A DNA stretch of 64,000 nucleotides, taken from the NCBI GenBank assembly GCA_965207275.1, contig CBDBMH010000002.1, positions 2,666,001 to 2,730,000 of the forward strand. The letters run 5' to 3'. The translations under genes and the position numbers were made by a program. Positions within the stretch are counted from its first letter, which is position 1, and each line of letters begins with the position of its first letter. This stretch comes from Bin22 sp965207275. Its GTDB lineage: Bacteria; Chloroflexota; Dehalococcoidia; Lucifugimonadales; UBA3495. The notes beneath the pieces were generated by a model that was not told the DNA's origin, searched no databases, and saw only the letters and a list, made by a program, of their open reading frames with translations. Positions 44,313-52,957 of this stretch are shown in pieces.

Positions 44313-46781
44313 ATGCATAAACCTCTCCGCGGCGCTTCCATCCCTCTTCTTGTCGCCGTCCTGGTCCTGTCCTTCCTTGTTCTTTCCCTTTCAACTTTTG
44401 CCAGTCGTCCCGAAAAGGTGGCGGCGCAAGAGACTTGTGCTGGACCTGCCGTATGCAATCCCACGGTAAAGGCCACGTCCCGTACTCCCGCCGCCAACAC
44501 GAGCTACGTAGTTGAGTTCACGACGCCAGTGGAAATTCAGGCATCTACGGGCACCATCGTTATGGAGCTGCATGAAGACATACATGTGCCTAGAGGGATT
44601 GCACCCAACTTCGTGAGGGTTCAATACAAGGAGCAGGATGACAATAACGTAGGGGCCAATGGCTTTGCTGCCTTCGTCGAACTAGATGAGCAGGACGATC
44701 CACGTCATCCCACTACTGTCATGATTTCTCACGGAATAGTCAGGAATAACAGTCCAGATACTATACCGGCGGAGGCTAAAGTCACCGTAACCTTTCAAAA
44801 GGGAGCCGGCATTTCCAACCCCACTGAGGGCGGCGCCTTTTCTTGGAAGGTAGGGGTGGGCGCCGAAGATGACCTGGTAGAGGCCGTACACCCGGACATG
44901 GCAGTACGAGACGCCTTTTTGGCAGCCTCCGCTGCGGACGAAGATGTCGACGTGGGCCTGCTGGTTGACCGCGAAATCCAGTTGAGCCACGAGGAGATCA
45001 GCCGGGGCGATTCCATCACTGTAATCGCCCGGGGCTACAAGAATGGCTATACCCTGACGGTGTGGCGGGACGCCAACGTCGACGGCAAGCGGGAAACCGG
45101 GGAGAGCGACCTCTGCCAGGTGGAGGTGGCCAGCAACGACATCGGCTACTGCGATTTCATCGTTCATTCACCGCCCTTTGTGGCGGGTCTTGGTACCTGC
45201 TCCGACAAGAATCAAAGGGGAATGATGGACCCCAATATCGACTTGAACTGCAACTTTATAAACGCGATCGACGGACTGAGCGCCTCTTCGATAATAGTCA
45301 AGGAGACTGTAGCCACCCCAGTGGATAACTATATGGATCCGATTTATGAGGCCGACCAGGTGCTGGAATTTGTCGGTAAAGTTGTGGCCGATATCGTGCA
45401 AGGGCCGGGCGGCGACATCCATCTGGAGGTTATCGACTTTCCTGAGGGCGCTATTTCCGCGGTCACTATCGGTGGGATACCTGCAGAGATAGGTCAATTG
45501 AAAGTGGGACCTTCCCGCAGGCTTTTCTTTAGCGTTCCTGTTCCCGATAACGTGCGCCTGGGCCGCCAGTATCTGTGTGTAAGAATGGAGGAAGACACCG
45601 ACTGGGAGGGAGGCGATTGTCCTCACTCCCGCGGAGTAATCGTTGACATCTCTCAGCCCAAAGCCATCCTCCGCGTCTTTCCGGAAACCGTGCTGCCCAA
45701 CCAGCGGGTCGCCCTGTCGGGTCTGGGCTTTCACGAGGACCGTGAAACGACAATCGATGAAGTCCAGTTCGGCGGCTTTACGCTCAAGCCTTCGCGGGTC
45801 AATGGTGGCGCTGGCACAATCGATGTAGGGGGTGATGGGAATTGGTCGGGGTCGGTGGACCTGCCCATAGTGGAGGCCACCACCAGCGAAGGGCCCTACA
45901 CATTGCGGGCCACGGACAGCCTCGGTCGCACCGGTTCGGTGGAGGTCACCGTGCCGCCCCGGGAGGTGCGCGTCGAGCCGATATGGGGTCGGCCGGGGAC
46001 TATAGTGCAAGTAACCGGTACGGGTTTCCCCAGCCGCAATCACCACGGCTCCAGCGTCAATCTCCGAGTCTACTATGACGCCGGCGACCGCTTCACCGCC
46101 CTAACCGCTGAGCCCGACGTCAATGGCAACTTCTCCCAGGAAATTCGGATCCCCCTCAAGACTCCCACCCCATCGTCCAACTTTGTCCGCGTCGAATTTG
46201 AGGACGACAACGGAATTACCGTAGTGACCTCGGCGCCCCACGAAGTGCCAGGCGCTGTGGTCCGGCTTCAACCCGACGCCGGGCCCCCGGGAACTCGGTT
46301 CACCATCCGGGGGGCCGGCTTCAGGGACCACGTGCCGGTATCCTCGATAATGTTCGCCGACATCGAGGTCTCACCCGGCGCTTTGGTGTCCACGGATGCC
46401 AATGGCGAGTTTTCGGCGGAACTGATGGCCCCCGGCCTGGACCCGGGGCAGCAGACCGTCCAGGCAACCATTGCCGGGGTTACCGCCAGCGCCACCTTCG
46501 ACATAAAGCCGGCCGGGGTGGTCCCTGGCGCTCCAATACCTGTGTCCGACGCCCTGCAGATCCTGGGCGACAGGCTGCTGCGGGTGTTCCACTTCAATAA
46601 CGACACCAAGGTATGGTCCTACTACGCCCCGGCAGTGGCCGGAGACAGCACCCTGGCCTTCATGGTCGAAGGGGAAACTTACCTGTTGCTGGTCAGCGAG
46701 ACCACCCAGGCGATCCTGAATGGAGAGTCCCGGAACCTTACCTGCTATCTGGGCAACTGCTGGAACCAGATATTGTGGTAG
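44313..46781 (+). CDS. secreted multi-domain surface protein with IPT-like repeats and a GNCWN C-terminal module
   Basis: An 822-residue exported protein. A signal sequence of about 38 residues (LLVAVLVLSFLVLSLSTFA) ends near VAAQ. An unrecognised beta-rich N-terminal part includes DANVDGKRETGESD, a calcium-loop-like motif. At least three IPT/TIG-like units follow, opening with LRVFPETVLPNQRVALSGLG (about 450), VEPIWGRPGTIVQVTGTGF (about 550) and LQPDAGPPGTRFTIRGAGF (about 650). The last 72 residues end in LTCYLGNCWNQILW and are shared with the protein at 48224. It is probably displayed on the cell surface or anchored through this module. A strong bidirectional terminator follows. No enzyme motif is seen. 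Confidence 0.85.
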   Translation: MHKPLRGASIPLLVAVLVLSFLVLSLSTFASRPEKVAAQETCAGPAVCNPTVKATSRTPAANTSYVVEFTTPVEIQASTGTIVMELHEDIHVPRGIAPNFVRVQYKEQDDNNVGANGFAAFVELDEQDDPRHPTTVMISHGIVRNNSPDTIPAEAKVTVTFQKGAGISNPTEGGAFSWKVGVGAEDDLVEAVHPDMAVRDAFLAASAADEDVDVGLLVDREIQLSHEEISRGDSITVIARGYKNGYTLTVWRDANVDGKRETGESDLCQVEVASNDIGYCDFIVHSPPFVAGLGTCSDKNQRGMMDPNIDLNCNFINAIDGLSASSIIVKETVATPVDNYMDPIYEADQVLEFVGKVVADIVQGPGGDIHLEVIDFPEGAISAVTIGGIPAEIGQLKVGPSRRLFFSVPVPDNVRLGRQYLCVRMEEDTDWEGGDCPHSRGVIVDISQPKAILRVFPETVLPNQRVALSGLGFHEDRETTIDEVQFGGFTLKPSRVNGGAGTIDVGGDGNWSGSVDLPIVEATTSEGPYTLRATDSLGRTGSVEVTVPPREVRVEPIWGRPGTIVQVTGTGFPSRNHHGSSVNLRVYYDAGDRFTALTAEPDVNGNFSQEIRIPLKTPTPSSNFVRVEFEDDNGITVVTSAPHEVPGAVVRLQPDAGPPGTRFTIRGAGFRDHVPVSSIMFADIEVSPGALVSTDANGEFSAELMAPGLDPGQQTVQATIAGVTASATFDIKPAGVVPGAPIPVSDALQILGDRLLRVFHFNNDTKVWSYYAPAVAGDSTLAFMVEGETYLLLVSETTQAILNGESRNLTCYLGNCWNQILW

Positions 46782-46838
46782 GCCGACAGAACGGCGGGGC
46801 GGGGCCAGGCGCGTTTGGGCGCCCTTCAACAAGAGAAA

Positions 46839-46877
46839 AGGCCGCCGTTCCTGGTCGGCAGGAACGGCGGCCTGGTT
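46839..46877. terminator. bidirectional terminator
   Basis: Perfect 15-base stem (46839-46853 with 46859-46873), five-base loop, AAAA before and GGTTT after. It lies between the convergent surface-protein and MBL-fold genes and would serve both. Confidence 0.8.
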
Positions 46878-46901
46878 TAACGGTGGCCCAGCTTTATCCG
46901 A

Positions 46902-47546
46902 TTATATTGCCCGCGCCCTCGGTTCCAGCACCGTGACCTGCATGTTGGGAGGCAGGTTGCCGGTGGTAACTGTCAGGCTCCGGCGGGGCTGGACTTCACT
47001 CACGCCCATCAACTGCAGAAAAGCGTCCAGGCTGCCCAGGGGTTCGGTGGAGTCCGGTATCTGGTAATGCATGGGAATGACGATCTTGGGGTCCAGGTCC
47101 TGCATCAACTGGAGGATTCGCTCCAGTTCCAGGGTACAGCCGCCGCCGGCCGGCGCCAGCAGCACGTCAACGGGCTGAAGTTCCTCCACCTGCCGGGTGG
47201 TCAAAGGTGTTGCAATGTCGCCCAGGTGGCACACGTTGACGTTGTCCATCACGATGGAATAGGCCACGTTGCGCTCCTTCTGTGGCTGCCCTTCCTTCAG
47301 GCTGGTCATAACGCCCCGGGCCGACACTCCCGAGTACTCGTACTCTCCGGCGGCATCGAAAACCTTGGGCGCCCCGCCCACTTCCAGGCGGTTACTGTGG
47401 TTGGGATGGCTGTTGCTGATGGTTACCACGGTGGCTTGCCGGTTTTCGGGGCGGAGTCCCATGGAGGAGGGGAAAGGGTCGGTGACAACCACCAGGTCAT
47501 CGGAGCGCAGTCGGAAGCAGGCGTGGCCCAGCCAGGTAATCTCCAT
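46902..47546 (-). CDS. MBL-fold metallo-hydrolase-like protein with altered metal motif
   Basis: A 214-residue UlaG-like beta-lactamase-fold protein. MEITWLGHACFRLRSDD opens the fold, VVTDPFPSS follows, and CHLGDIATPL and IVIPMHYQIP carry the later Asp and His positions. The canonical HxHxDH reads NSHPNHSN here, so one His and the Asp have become Asn; binuclear metal binding may be weakened or changed. The start at 47546 has GGGAAGGGA. It begins two bases after bioY ends, so the two are co-transcribed and probably coupled. Substrate and link to biotin are unknown. Confidence 0.85.
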   Translation of the reverse strand: MEITWLGHACFRLRSDDLVVVTDPFPSSMGLRPENRQATVVTISNSHPNHSNRLEVGGAPKVFDAAGEYEYSGVSARGVMTSLKEGQPQKERNVAYSIVMDNVNVCHLGDIATPLTTRQVEELQPVDVLLAPAGGGCTLELERILQLMQDLDPKIVIPMHYQIPDSTEPLGSLDAFLQLMGVSEVQPRRSLTVTTGNLPPNMQVTVLEPRARAI

Positions 47547-47548
47547 GT

Positions 47549-48163
47549 CTATTGATCCCTTCCCTTCACTAGATTCACCAATTTCCAGGCCCCCGGCAAC
47601 AGCAGGGAAGCGGCAACCAGCTTGATGGCGTCTCCGACCACGAAGGGATACAGTCCCCATTCCATGGTGGTGGCCCAGCGGGTCTCAGCCGGCGCAAAGG
47701 TGGCCAGCCACAGCAGCCCGGGTACATATAGAATGACGTTCCCCGCCAGCATGGAGAGTAGAATCCGCGGCTTGCGGTCCCAGCCTCGTTCCGACAGCCA
47801 CCCCACGGCAAAGGCCGCCGGTATGAACCCAACGATGTATCCACCGGAGGCAATGCTTCCTACAAACCCTGAGGCGCCACCGGCGTAGAAGGGCAGCCAG
47901 GTACCCGCCACCAGGTAAAGCAACAGGGCCGCCCCGCCGCGCCAACTGCCCAGGGTGGCGCCCACCAGCAATACCGCAAAGGTCTGTCCGGTAATGGGCA
48001 CCGGAGTGAAGCCTAAAGGTATTTTGACCTGGGCCAGCAGGGCGGTGAACAGGCAGCCCCCGATTATCAGGGCCGCGTCGCGGGAAATGCGGAGGGTGCG
48101 GTCGCTGGCGGGAATAACGGCGTCGGCCAGCACCGGCCAGGATTGCAGCGCTCTAGCGTTCAA
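47549..48163 (-). CDS. bioY: BioY biotin transporter (ECF S component)
   Basis: A 204-residue membrane protein of the BioY family, the substrate-binding S component of ECF biotin importers. About six hydrophobic segments are seen. The signature is KIPLGFTPVPITGQTFAVLLVGATLG followed by ASGFVGSIASGGYIVGFIPAAF. It needs the shared ECF T component and ATPases; none are adjacent, as in many BioY-only genomes. The start is TTG with AGGAAGAG five bases before it. No BirA operator or riboswitch is recognisable in the short upstream gap. An MBL-fold gene follows at two bases. Confidence 0.94.
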   Translation of the reverse strand: MNARALQSWPVLADAVIPASDRTLRISRDAALIIGGCLFTALLAQVKIPLGFTPVPITGQTFAVLLVGATLGSWRGGAALLLYLVAGTWLPFYAGGASGFVGSIASGGYIVGFIPAAFAVGWLSERGWDRKPRILLSMLAGNVILYVPGLLWLATFAPAETRWATTMEWGLYPFVVGDAIKLVAASLLLPGAWKLVNLVKGRDQ

Positions 48164-48223
48164 CTGACTCTTCCTGTTTCCAGAGTAGGGGGGTGATCCT
48201 GGCGGGCCAACGCCGGTGGTCCA

Positions 48224-48853
48224 TCAAGGCCAGACCACCTTATTCCAGCAGTTGCCGTCGTGGCAAACCAGCTCCAGTTCTTGCCCATTGACTAATAAGG
48301 TAACGGATTCAGTAACCAGAATCAAATAGGTTTGGCCCGAAGCCAAGGCGTTGAGCGTACTTTCTTCGGGCACCAAGGGATCGTAATAGATGAACTCACC
48401 CGTTTCCTGCACCCAGTGCCACATCCTGACAAACCTGTCCCCCAGCGGAGCCATCGCGTCAACTACGGGCACCGAAGCCGGCGCGATGGCCATGCCTTCT
48501 TCTGGAGACCCGGACTCCGTACCCTCTTTGACTTCAGAACTACCCGGGCCGGCCGGGGGCTGGATAAAGCTGGGAGTGACAGCGTTGGGGGTGACAGGGG
48601 GCCGGGGCGCCGCCGGCGGCGTTGCCACCGAGTTGGCCGATGAAGCCGGCAAGGGCGCGCGGGTTGGAAGAGTCCGGTCGGTGGATTGCGGCGCCGTCGT
48701 GGATTGAAGGGGGCCAGGACTCCATTGGTAGACGGCTTGTGGCGCAGGTTCGGGGGGGATGACGTATAACGCCATTCGGACTCCGCCAGTACCCAGCAGG
48801 ACTGCTCCAATAGCTAACACGACGATATTACCCACACTCAGCGCCACTGCCAC
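48224..48853 (-). CDS. membrane-anchored protein with Pro/Thr stalk and GNCWN C-terminal module
   Basis: A 209-residue protein. Residues 5-32 form one hydrophobic anchor (VGNIVVLAIGAVLLGTGGV). A Pro/Ser/Thr/Ala-rich stalk runs from about 35 to 130. The last 72 residues (from LGDRFVRMWHW to CHDGNCWNKVVWP) align without gaps with the end of the surface protein at 44313, with 31 identities by my count. The paired Cys in C-x4-C could form a disulfide outside the cell. The first codon is GTG; ribosome signals are weak. It lies 60 bases upstream (in transcription) of bioY. Function unknown; a cell-wall or surface role is inferred from layout. Confidence 0.82.
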   Translation of the reverse strand: MAVALSVGNIVVLAIGAVLLGTGGVRMALYVIPPEPAPQAVYQWSPGPLQSTTAPQSTDRTLPTRAPLPASSANSVATPPAAPRPPVTPNAVTPSFIQPPAGPGSSEVKEGTESGSPEEGMAIAPASVPVVDAMAPLGDRFVRMWHWVQETGEFIYYDPLVPEESTLNALASGQTYLILVTESVTLLVNGQELELVCHDGNCWNKVVWP

Positions 48854-49182
48854 CCCTGGTCAATCAGGCGGCAATCCCGCTTCCGTAGGAAGAACCTGTG
48901 AGTCACCGTAAACCTCACCACCATTTGTATTGTAAACCACACCTTTCGATAGGCGGCAGAATGAGTTTATCGGGTTGGGATTAAGGAGATACGAGGGTCA
49001 AAAGCAAGTATAAGGACGCCGCTCCAAAGGGGTCAACGCTTGACAGTCTTTTTGGGCTCGTGCTACTTTCCCCTCAAAGGCCGCCGATGGTGCGGCCAAA
49101 TTTAATTTGACCTGAAAATCCCCTGCCCAGGCAGAATCGTATATAATTGCAGCAATAACCGGTTAGCTTTTTGGGGAATGCG
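48854..49182. other. divergent control region between GNCWN protein and hrcA
   Basis: About 330 bases, AT-rich near 49090-49165. TATAAT at 49143-49148 could be a -10 for hrcA, but TTGACC at 49107 is too far away to pair with it. No CIRCE palindrome (TTAGCACTC type) is present. Confidence 0.5.
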
Positions 49183-50238
49183 ATGCTTACCCAACGCGCT
49201 GGCAATGTATTAAACATTCTGGTTACCGAATATATCAACACGGCCAGCCCGGTGGCGTCGGAGGAGATTGCCCGTCTATCTCCCACCAAGGTCAGTCCGG
49301 CCACCGTGCGTAACGCGATGTCTCTGCTTACCGAGGAGGGTTACATTTCCAGGCCGCATGTGTCCGCCGGCGCCGTCCCCCTGGACCGAGGATACCGGTA
49401 CCACGTGGAGACCCTGGATGAAGTCCCCCCGCTGCCCGATAGCGTGCAGCAGCAGATTCACCGCCACTTCGAGGGGACCGACGCCGACCTGGCCGAGTGG
49501 AGCCGGCGCTGCGCCCTGGTCCTGTCGCGCATAACCACCAACATGGCCATCGTAACCGTTCCCCAGGCCCGTTCGCCCCGGGTCAGGCACATCCAGTTAG
49601 TTTACCTGGACGAACTTTCGGCGCTGGTGATACTGGTCTTGCAAGACGCCCGTCTGCTGCGGCGTTTGCTGACCGTGGATGAGCCAACCGACCAGGGCGC
49701 CTTGAGCCGGGTGGCCAACTACTTGAACGACCGCGTCAGCGGCATGACTTTGTCGGAAATTGAAGGGTCGGAAATTGAAGGCGTTTCCGGAGACTACGGC
49801 CCACTGGCGGACCGGGTACGCCAAAGTACCCTGTCCCTGCTTCGGGAAGCCGACACCTACTCCATACCCGAGCATTACGTGGACGGACTGCGCTGGCTGT
49901 TGAACCAGCCGGAAATGGCCCAGGGCAGTCAGGCCAGGGAATTGGTAGAACTGCTGGAGGAACAGGTACTGCTGGACAGCGTTCTTTCAGAACAGCCCGA
50001 CAGCGGCGATATTGCGGTCTTCATTGGCGGCGAGAACATGGAGGAACCTCTGCGACCCTTCGGCGTTATCCTGTGCCAGTACGGCATACCCCACCAGGCC
50101 AGCGGCACCATCTGTGTAATCGGCCCTACCCGCATGAGTTACGCCGGTGCGATAAGCGGTGTGGGCTACCTTTCTTCCCTAATGAGCAGCTTGGTGCTGG
50201 AGTTGTACGGCGGTCGGGCTGGGAGCAGCGGCCAGTAG
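49183..50238 (+). CDS. hrcA: heat-inducible transcription repressor HrcA
   Basis: A 351-residue HrcA-family repressor that normally binds CIRCE operators before chaperone genes. The N-terminal winged helix is RAGNVLNILVTEYINTASPVASEEIA with KVSPATVRNAMSLLTEEGYI and PHVSAGAVPLDRGYRYHVE. The GAF-like core and C-terminal helix follow (IAVFIGGENMEEPLRPFGVI, RMSYAGAISGVGYLSSLM). The ATG at 49183 has GGGGA; an upstream TTG is less likely. In most genomes it heads grpE-dnaK-dnaJ, but here it is followed by unrelated genes and no CIRCE is seen. A strong terminator follows the gene. Confidence 0.93.
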   Translation: MLTQRAGNVLNILVTEYINTASPVASEEIARLSPTKVSPATVRNAMSLLTEEGYISRPHVSAGAVPLDRGYRYHVETLDEVPPLPDSVQQQIHRHFEGTDADLAEWSRRCALVLSRITTNMAIVTVPQARSPRVRHIQLVYLDELSALVILVLQDARLLRRLLTVDEPTDQGALSRVANYLNDRVSGMTLSEIEGSEIEGVSGDYGPLADRVRQSTLSLLREADTYSIPEHYVDGLRWLLNQPEMAQGSQARELVELLEEQVLLDSVLSEQPDSGDIAVFIGGENMEEPLRPFGVILCQYGIPHQASGTICVIGPTRMSYAGAISGVGYLSSLMSSLVLELYGGRAGSSGQ

Positions 50239-50274
50239 ACTGAAGCAGCGTAAGCACGCAGGTTGCCTGACGCG

Positions 50275-50299
50275 GGGCGGGTTAGTAACCCGCCCTTTT
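50275..50299 (+). terminator. terminator of hrcA
   Basis: Seven-base GGGCGGG/CCCGCCC stem (50275-50281 with 50289-50295), extendable through the AT loop, followed by TTTT. Confidence 0.85.
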
Positions 50300-50430
50300 G
50301 AGTGTGCCGGAGGCCCGATGGCTGCCGAAAAGTTGCTGCCGGCTGCGCTTTCGCCGGCGTGAGACCTGGCACGATTGTGGTAAACTGTGCCAGAACCGTA
50401 ACCGAATGATCATCCTGCACAGGGAATCAG

Positions 50431-51081
50431 ATGTCCGATAATCACAGGCGACTGCTGGCCCTTACAACCCTGCCGCTGCTTATGGGAGGCATGGTATTCG
50501 GTGTATTTGGCGGCTATCTGCTTTGGGAGGAGTCGCCCCGTTTGGCCACGGCGGTGGGCCTGGCCCTTTTCATTATCTTTACCCTGGGCGGCAGGCTTGC
50601 CATCGAGGTTGTACTCGGCCTTACCCGGGTGTACGTCGCCGTGTACGAAATTCAGCAGAACACGGTAGAGAATACTCTCTCCCTAGCCGAAAAGAAGGTC
50701 GACGAAATAGTCCGGTTGTCCGAAAGGGACCCCAGGTTCGGTTATTCCGACATCCAGACTTTTCCCAGGTTCCCACGCCGGAATCCCCTGGTCCATTCGG
50801 CCCGCAAAAAACTCTGGAAGGCTTGCTGGATTCTTTATCCAATGGGGTTGGTCTTCACCCTGATCACCGGCAGCACCGCCGTGGTCCTTGAGTTCGTCGG
50901 CATTGGCTATCCACTTTTTGTGCTGGCAACCAGCGGCGCCTTCACCGTGCTTACCATGCTTGTCGCTTTCGGCGACCCGTTGTTTGGCAACTGGCAAATA
51001 ATGCGAAAGTGCAACCGCATGCTCCGGGCTGCCTACCAGGTGGAAAAACGCCTGGAAAGCGGAAGAGAATGGAAAGCCTGA
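50431..51081 (+). CDS. predicted membrane protein of unknown function
   Basis: A 216-residue protein with four hydrophobic segments (about residues 8-31, 38-62, 135-157 and 160-182), and a charged cytoplasmic stretch between the second and third (EKKVDEIVRLSERDPRFGYSDIQ). The C-terminal tail is basic. AGGGAA precedes the ATG. I do not recognise the family. It starts 192 bases after hrcA and ends 55 bases before polX, so it may be transcribed with polX. No catalytic motif is visible. Confidence 0.78.
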   Translation: MSDNHRRLLALTTLPLLMGGMVFGVFGGYLLWEESPRLATAVGLALFIIFTLGGRLAIEVVLGLTRVYVAVYEIQQNTVENTLSLAEKKVDEIVRLSERDPRFGYSDIQTFPRFPRRNPLVHSARKKLWKACWILYPMGLVFTLITGSTAVVLEFVGIGYPLFVLATSGAFTVLTMLVAFGDPLFGNWQIMRKCNRMLRAAYQVEKRLESGREWKA

Positions 51082-51136
51082 GTCCGGCAGAGGACAAGCA
51101 ACTCGTCCCTTTCAATTTGGAAGGACCAGCAGCCTG

Positions 51137-52957
51137 GTGATGCCCGTCAGCAACGAAGACATAGCGGAAATTTTCGAGAGCATGGCCACCCTTCTGGAGA
51201 TGAAGGGCGATACCGTGTTCAAGATTCGCGCCTACCAGCGGGCCGCTCGCACCATCGGCCACCTGTCTTTCCCCCTGGAGCAGGCGGTGGGAGAAGGGGT
51301 CGACCTGAAGAAGATTCCCGGCATCGGCAAGGCCATCAGTGAAAAGACCCGGGAATACCTGGAAACAAGTCGTATCCGCGCTTATGACGAGCTGGTCGGT
51401 GAACTTCCCGATGGTGTCCTGACCCTTATGACCATTCCCGGCATTGGGCCCAAGTCGGCCATGACGATTTCCCAGGAGCTGGGCGTCAGCACTATCGAGG
51501 GTATCGAAAAGGCCGTCCTCGACGGTTCGCTGGCCGCGTTGCCCCGCATGGGGAGGCGTACCGCACAGAACATCCTCCGCCACATCCGGACCGTGGGTTC
51601 CAAGAACGGGCGTACCCCCATCGGGCCGGCCCTGGCCGTGGCGGAAGAGGCCGTGGTAGCCCTGCGCGCCGAATGCCCTTTCATCGATCAGCTCTATCCG
51701 GCCGGCAGCCTTAGACGCTGGGAGGAGACCATCGGAGATGTTGACCTGGTGGGAGTAGCTCCGGAGGAGTCCCAGGCCAGGGCGGGCGACGCGCTGGTAG
51801 CCCTGCCCACAGTCCAGGAAGTGCTGGTACACGGCCCGAAGAAGACCAGCGTTGTGCTGGAAGAGGGAATACAGGTGGACCTCCGGCTGGGCGATGCCGC
51901 GTCCTTTGGCGCCATGCTCCAGTACTTTTCAGGAAGCCAGCAGCACAACATCCGCCTGCGCGACTTCGCCAACCGCAAGGGATATTCCCTGAACGAGTAC
52001 GGCATAACCAACCTGGCAAACGGCGATGTGACTCACTTGCCGGACGAGGAGTCCTTCTACGGATTCCTTGGACTGCCCTGGATTGCGCCGGAACTGCGTC
52101 TCGGTTTAAACGAGCTGGAGGCTGCCCAGGCCAATGCACTGCCCAACCTGGTGACGGTGGACGACCTGAAGGGCGACCTGCATCTGCACAGCGAGTGGAG
52201 CGACGGTAGGGACCCCATTGAGCGCATGGTGGAAGCGGCAGTGGAGCAGGGCTACCAGTACATGGCCCTGACCGACCATTCATCCGGGAGGGGCATCGCC
52301 AACGGCCTTTCCAACGATCGGCTGGTCGAGCAGATGGGCATCCTGCGGGACTTGCAGTCCGATTACCCTATCACCATCCTGTGCGGCTCGGAAGTGGACA
52401 TTCGCGCCGACGGTACGCTGGACTACCCCGACGAACTGCTGGCGGAACTTGACGTGGTGGTGGCGTCGGTGCATTCGGCCATGGGCCAGGACAGCGACAC
52501 CATGACCCGGCGCATCATCCGGGCCATGGAACATCCTTCCGTTACGGTCATCGGCCATGCTTCAACGCGCCTGCTGAGCCGCCGGCAGCCCGTGGAGTTC
52601 GACATCGAGGCCCTGCTGCGGGCAGCCCGCGAGACGGGTACGGCCATGGAAATCAACGCGGCCCCGGAAAGGATGGACCTGAAGGACACCCACGCCCAGC
52701 GAGCCCGGGAACTGGGCGTGCCGCTGGCCATTAACACCGACTCTCACCATTACACCAGCCTGGGGCAGCGGCGTTTCGGCGTGGGTATCGCCCGGCGGGC
52801 CTGGTGTGAGTCGCGACACATCCTCAATACAATGCCCCTGGACCGGTTCCTGGCTTATATCCGCTCCCCCAAACCACAGCGGTTAGAGATTTTCTACTCG
52901 CGGGACGACGTGCCCTCGGCCACCTCTATTCCCTTCAATCCGTTGGTCTCCCTGTGA
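51137..52957 (+). CDS. polX: PolX-type DNA polymerase/3'-5' exonuclease with PHP domain
   Basis: A 606-residue family X DNA polymerase used in base excision repair. The N-terminal 8-kDa-like region starts IAEIFESMATLLEMKGDTVFKIRAYQRA. Helix-hairpin-helix LKKIPGIGKAISEK and LMTIPGIGPKSAM follow, then the polymerase palm with AGSLRRWEETIGDVDLV (the DVD metal pair). The C-terminal PHP domain shows GDLHLHSEWSDG, ALTDHSSG, CGSEVDIRADG, VIGHAST and INTDSHH, giving the exonuclease metal ligands. GTG at 51137 and ATG at 51140 are both possible starts. Its stop overlaps the next gene's GTG. Confidence 0.95.
   Translation: MMPVSNEDIAEIFESMATLLEMKGDTVFKIRAYQRAARTIGHLSFPLEQAVGEGVDLKKIPGIGKAISEKTREYLETSRIRAYDELVGELPDGVLTLMTIPGIGPKSAMTISQELGVSTIEGIEKAVLDGSLAALPRMGRRTAQNILRHIRTVGSKNGRTPIGPALAVAEEAVVALRAECPFIDQLYPAGSLRRWEETIGDVDLVGVAPEESQARAGDALVALPTVQEVLVHGPKKTSVVLEEGIQVDLRLGDAASFGAMLQYFSGSQQHNIRLRDFANRKGYSLNEYGITNLANGDVTHLPDEESFYGFLGLPWIAPELRLGLNELEAAQANALPNLVTVDDLKGDLHLHSEWSDGRDPIERMVEAAVEQGYQYMALTDHSSGRGIANGLSNDRLVEQMGILRDLQSDYPITILCGSEVDIRADGTLDYPDELLAELDVVVASVHSAMGQDSDTMTRRIIRAMEHPSVTVIGHASTRLLSRRQPVEFDIEALLRAARETGTAMEINAAPERMDLKDTHAQRARELGVPLAINTDSHHYTSLGQRRFGVGIARRAWCESRHILNTMPLDRFLAYIRSPKPQRLEIFYSRDDVPSATSIPFNPLVSL

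Noticed and set aside
48164..48223. Riboswitch or BirA operator before bioY
   Set aside because: The gap between the stalk protein and bioY is about 60 bases, with no long palindrome.
48854..49182. CIRCE operator before hrcA
   Set aside because: The nine-base arms TTAGCACTC and GAGTGCTAA were searched for by eye on both strands and are absent.
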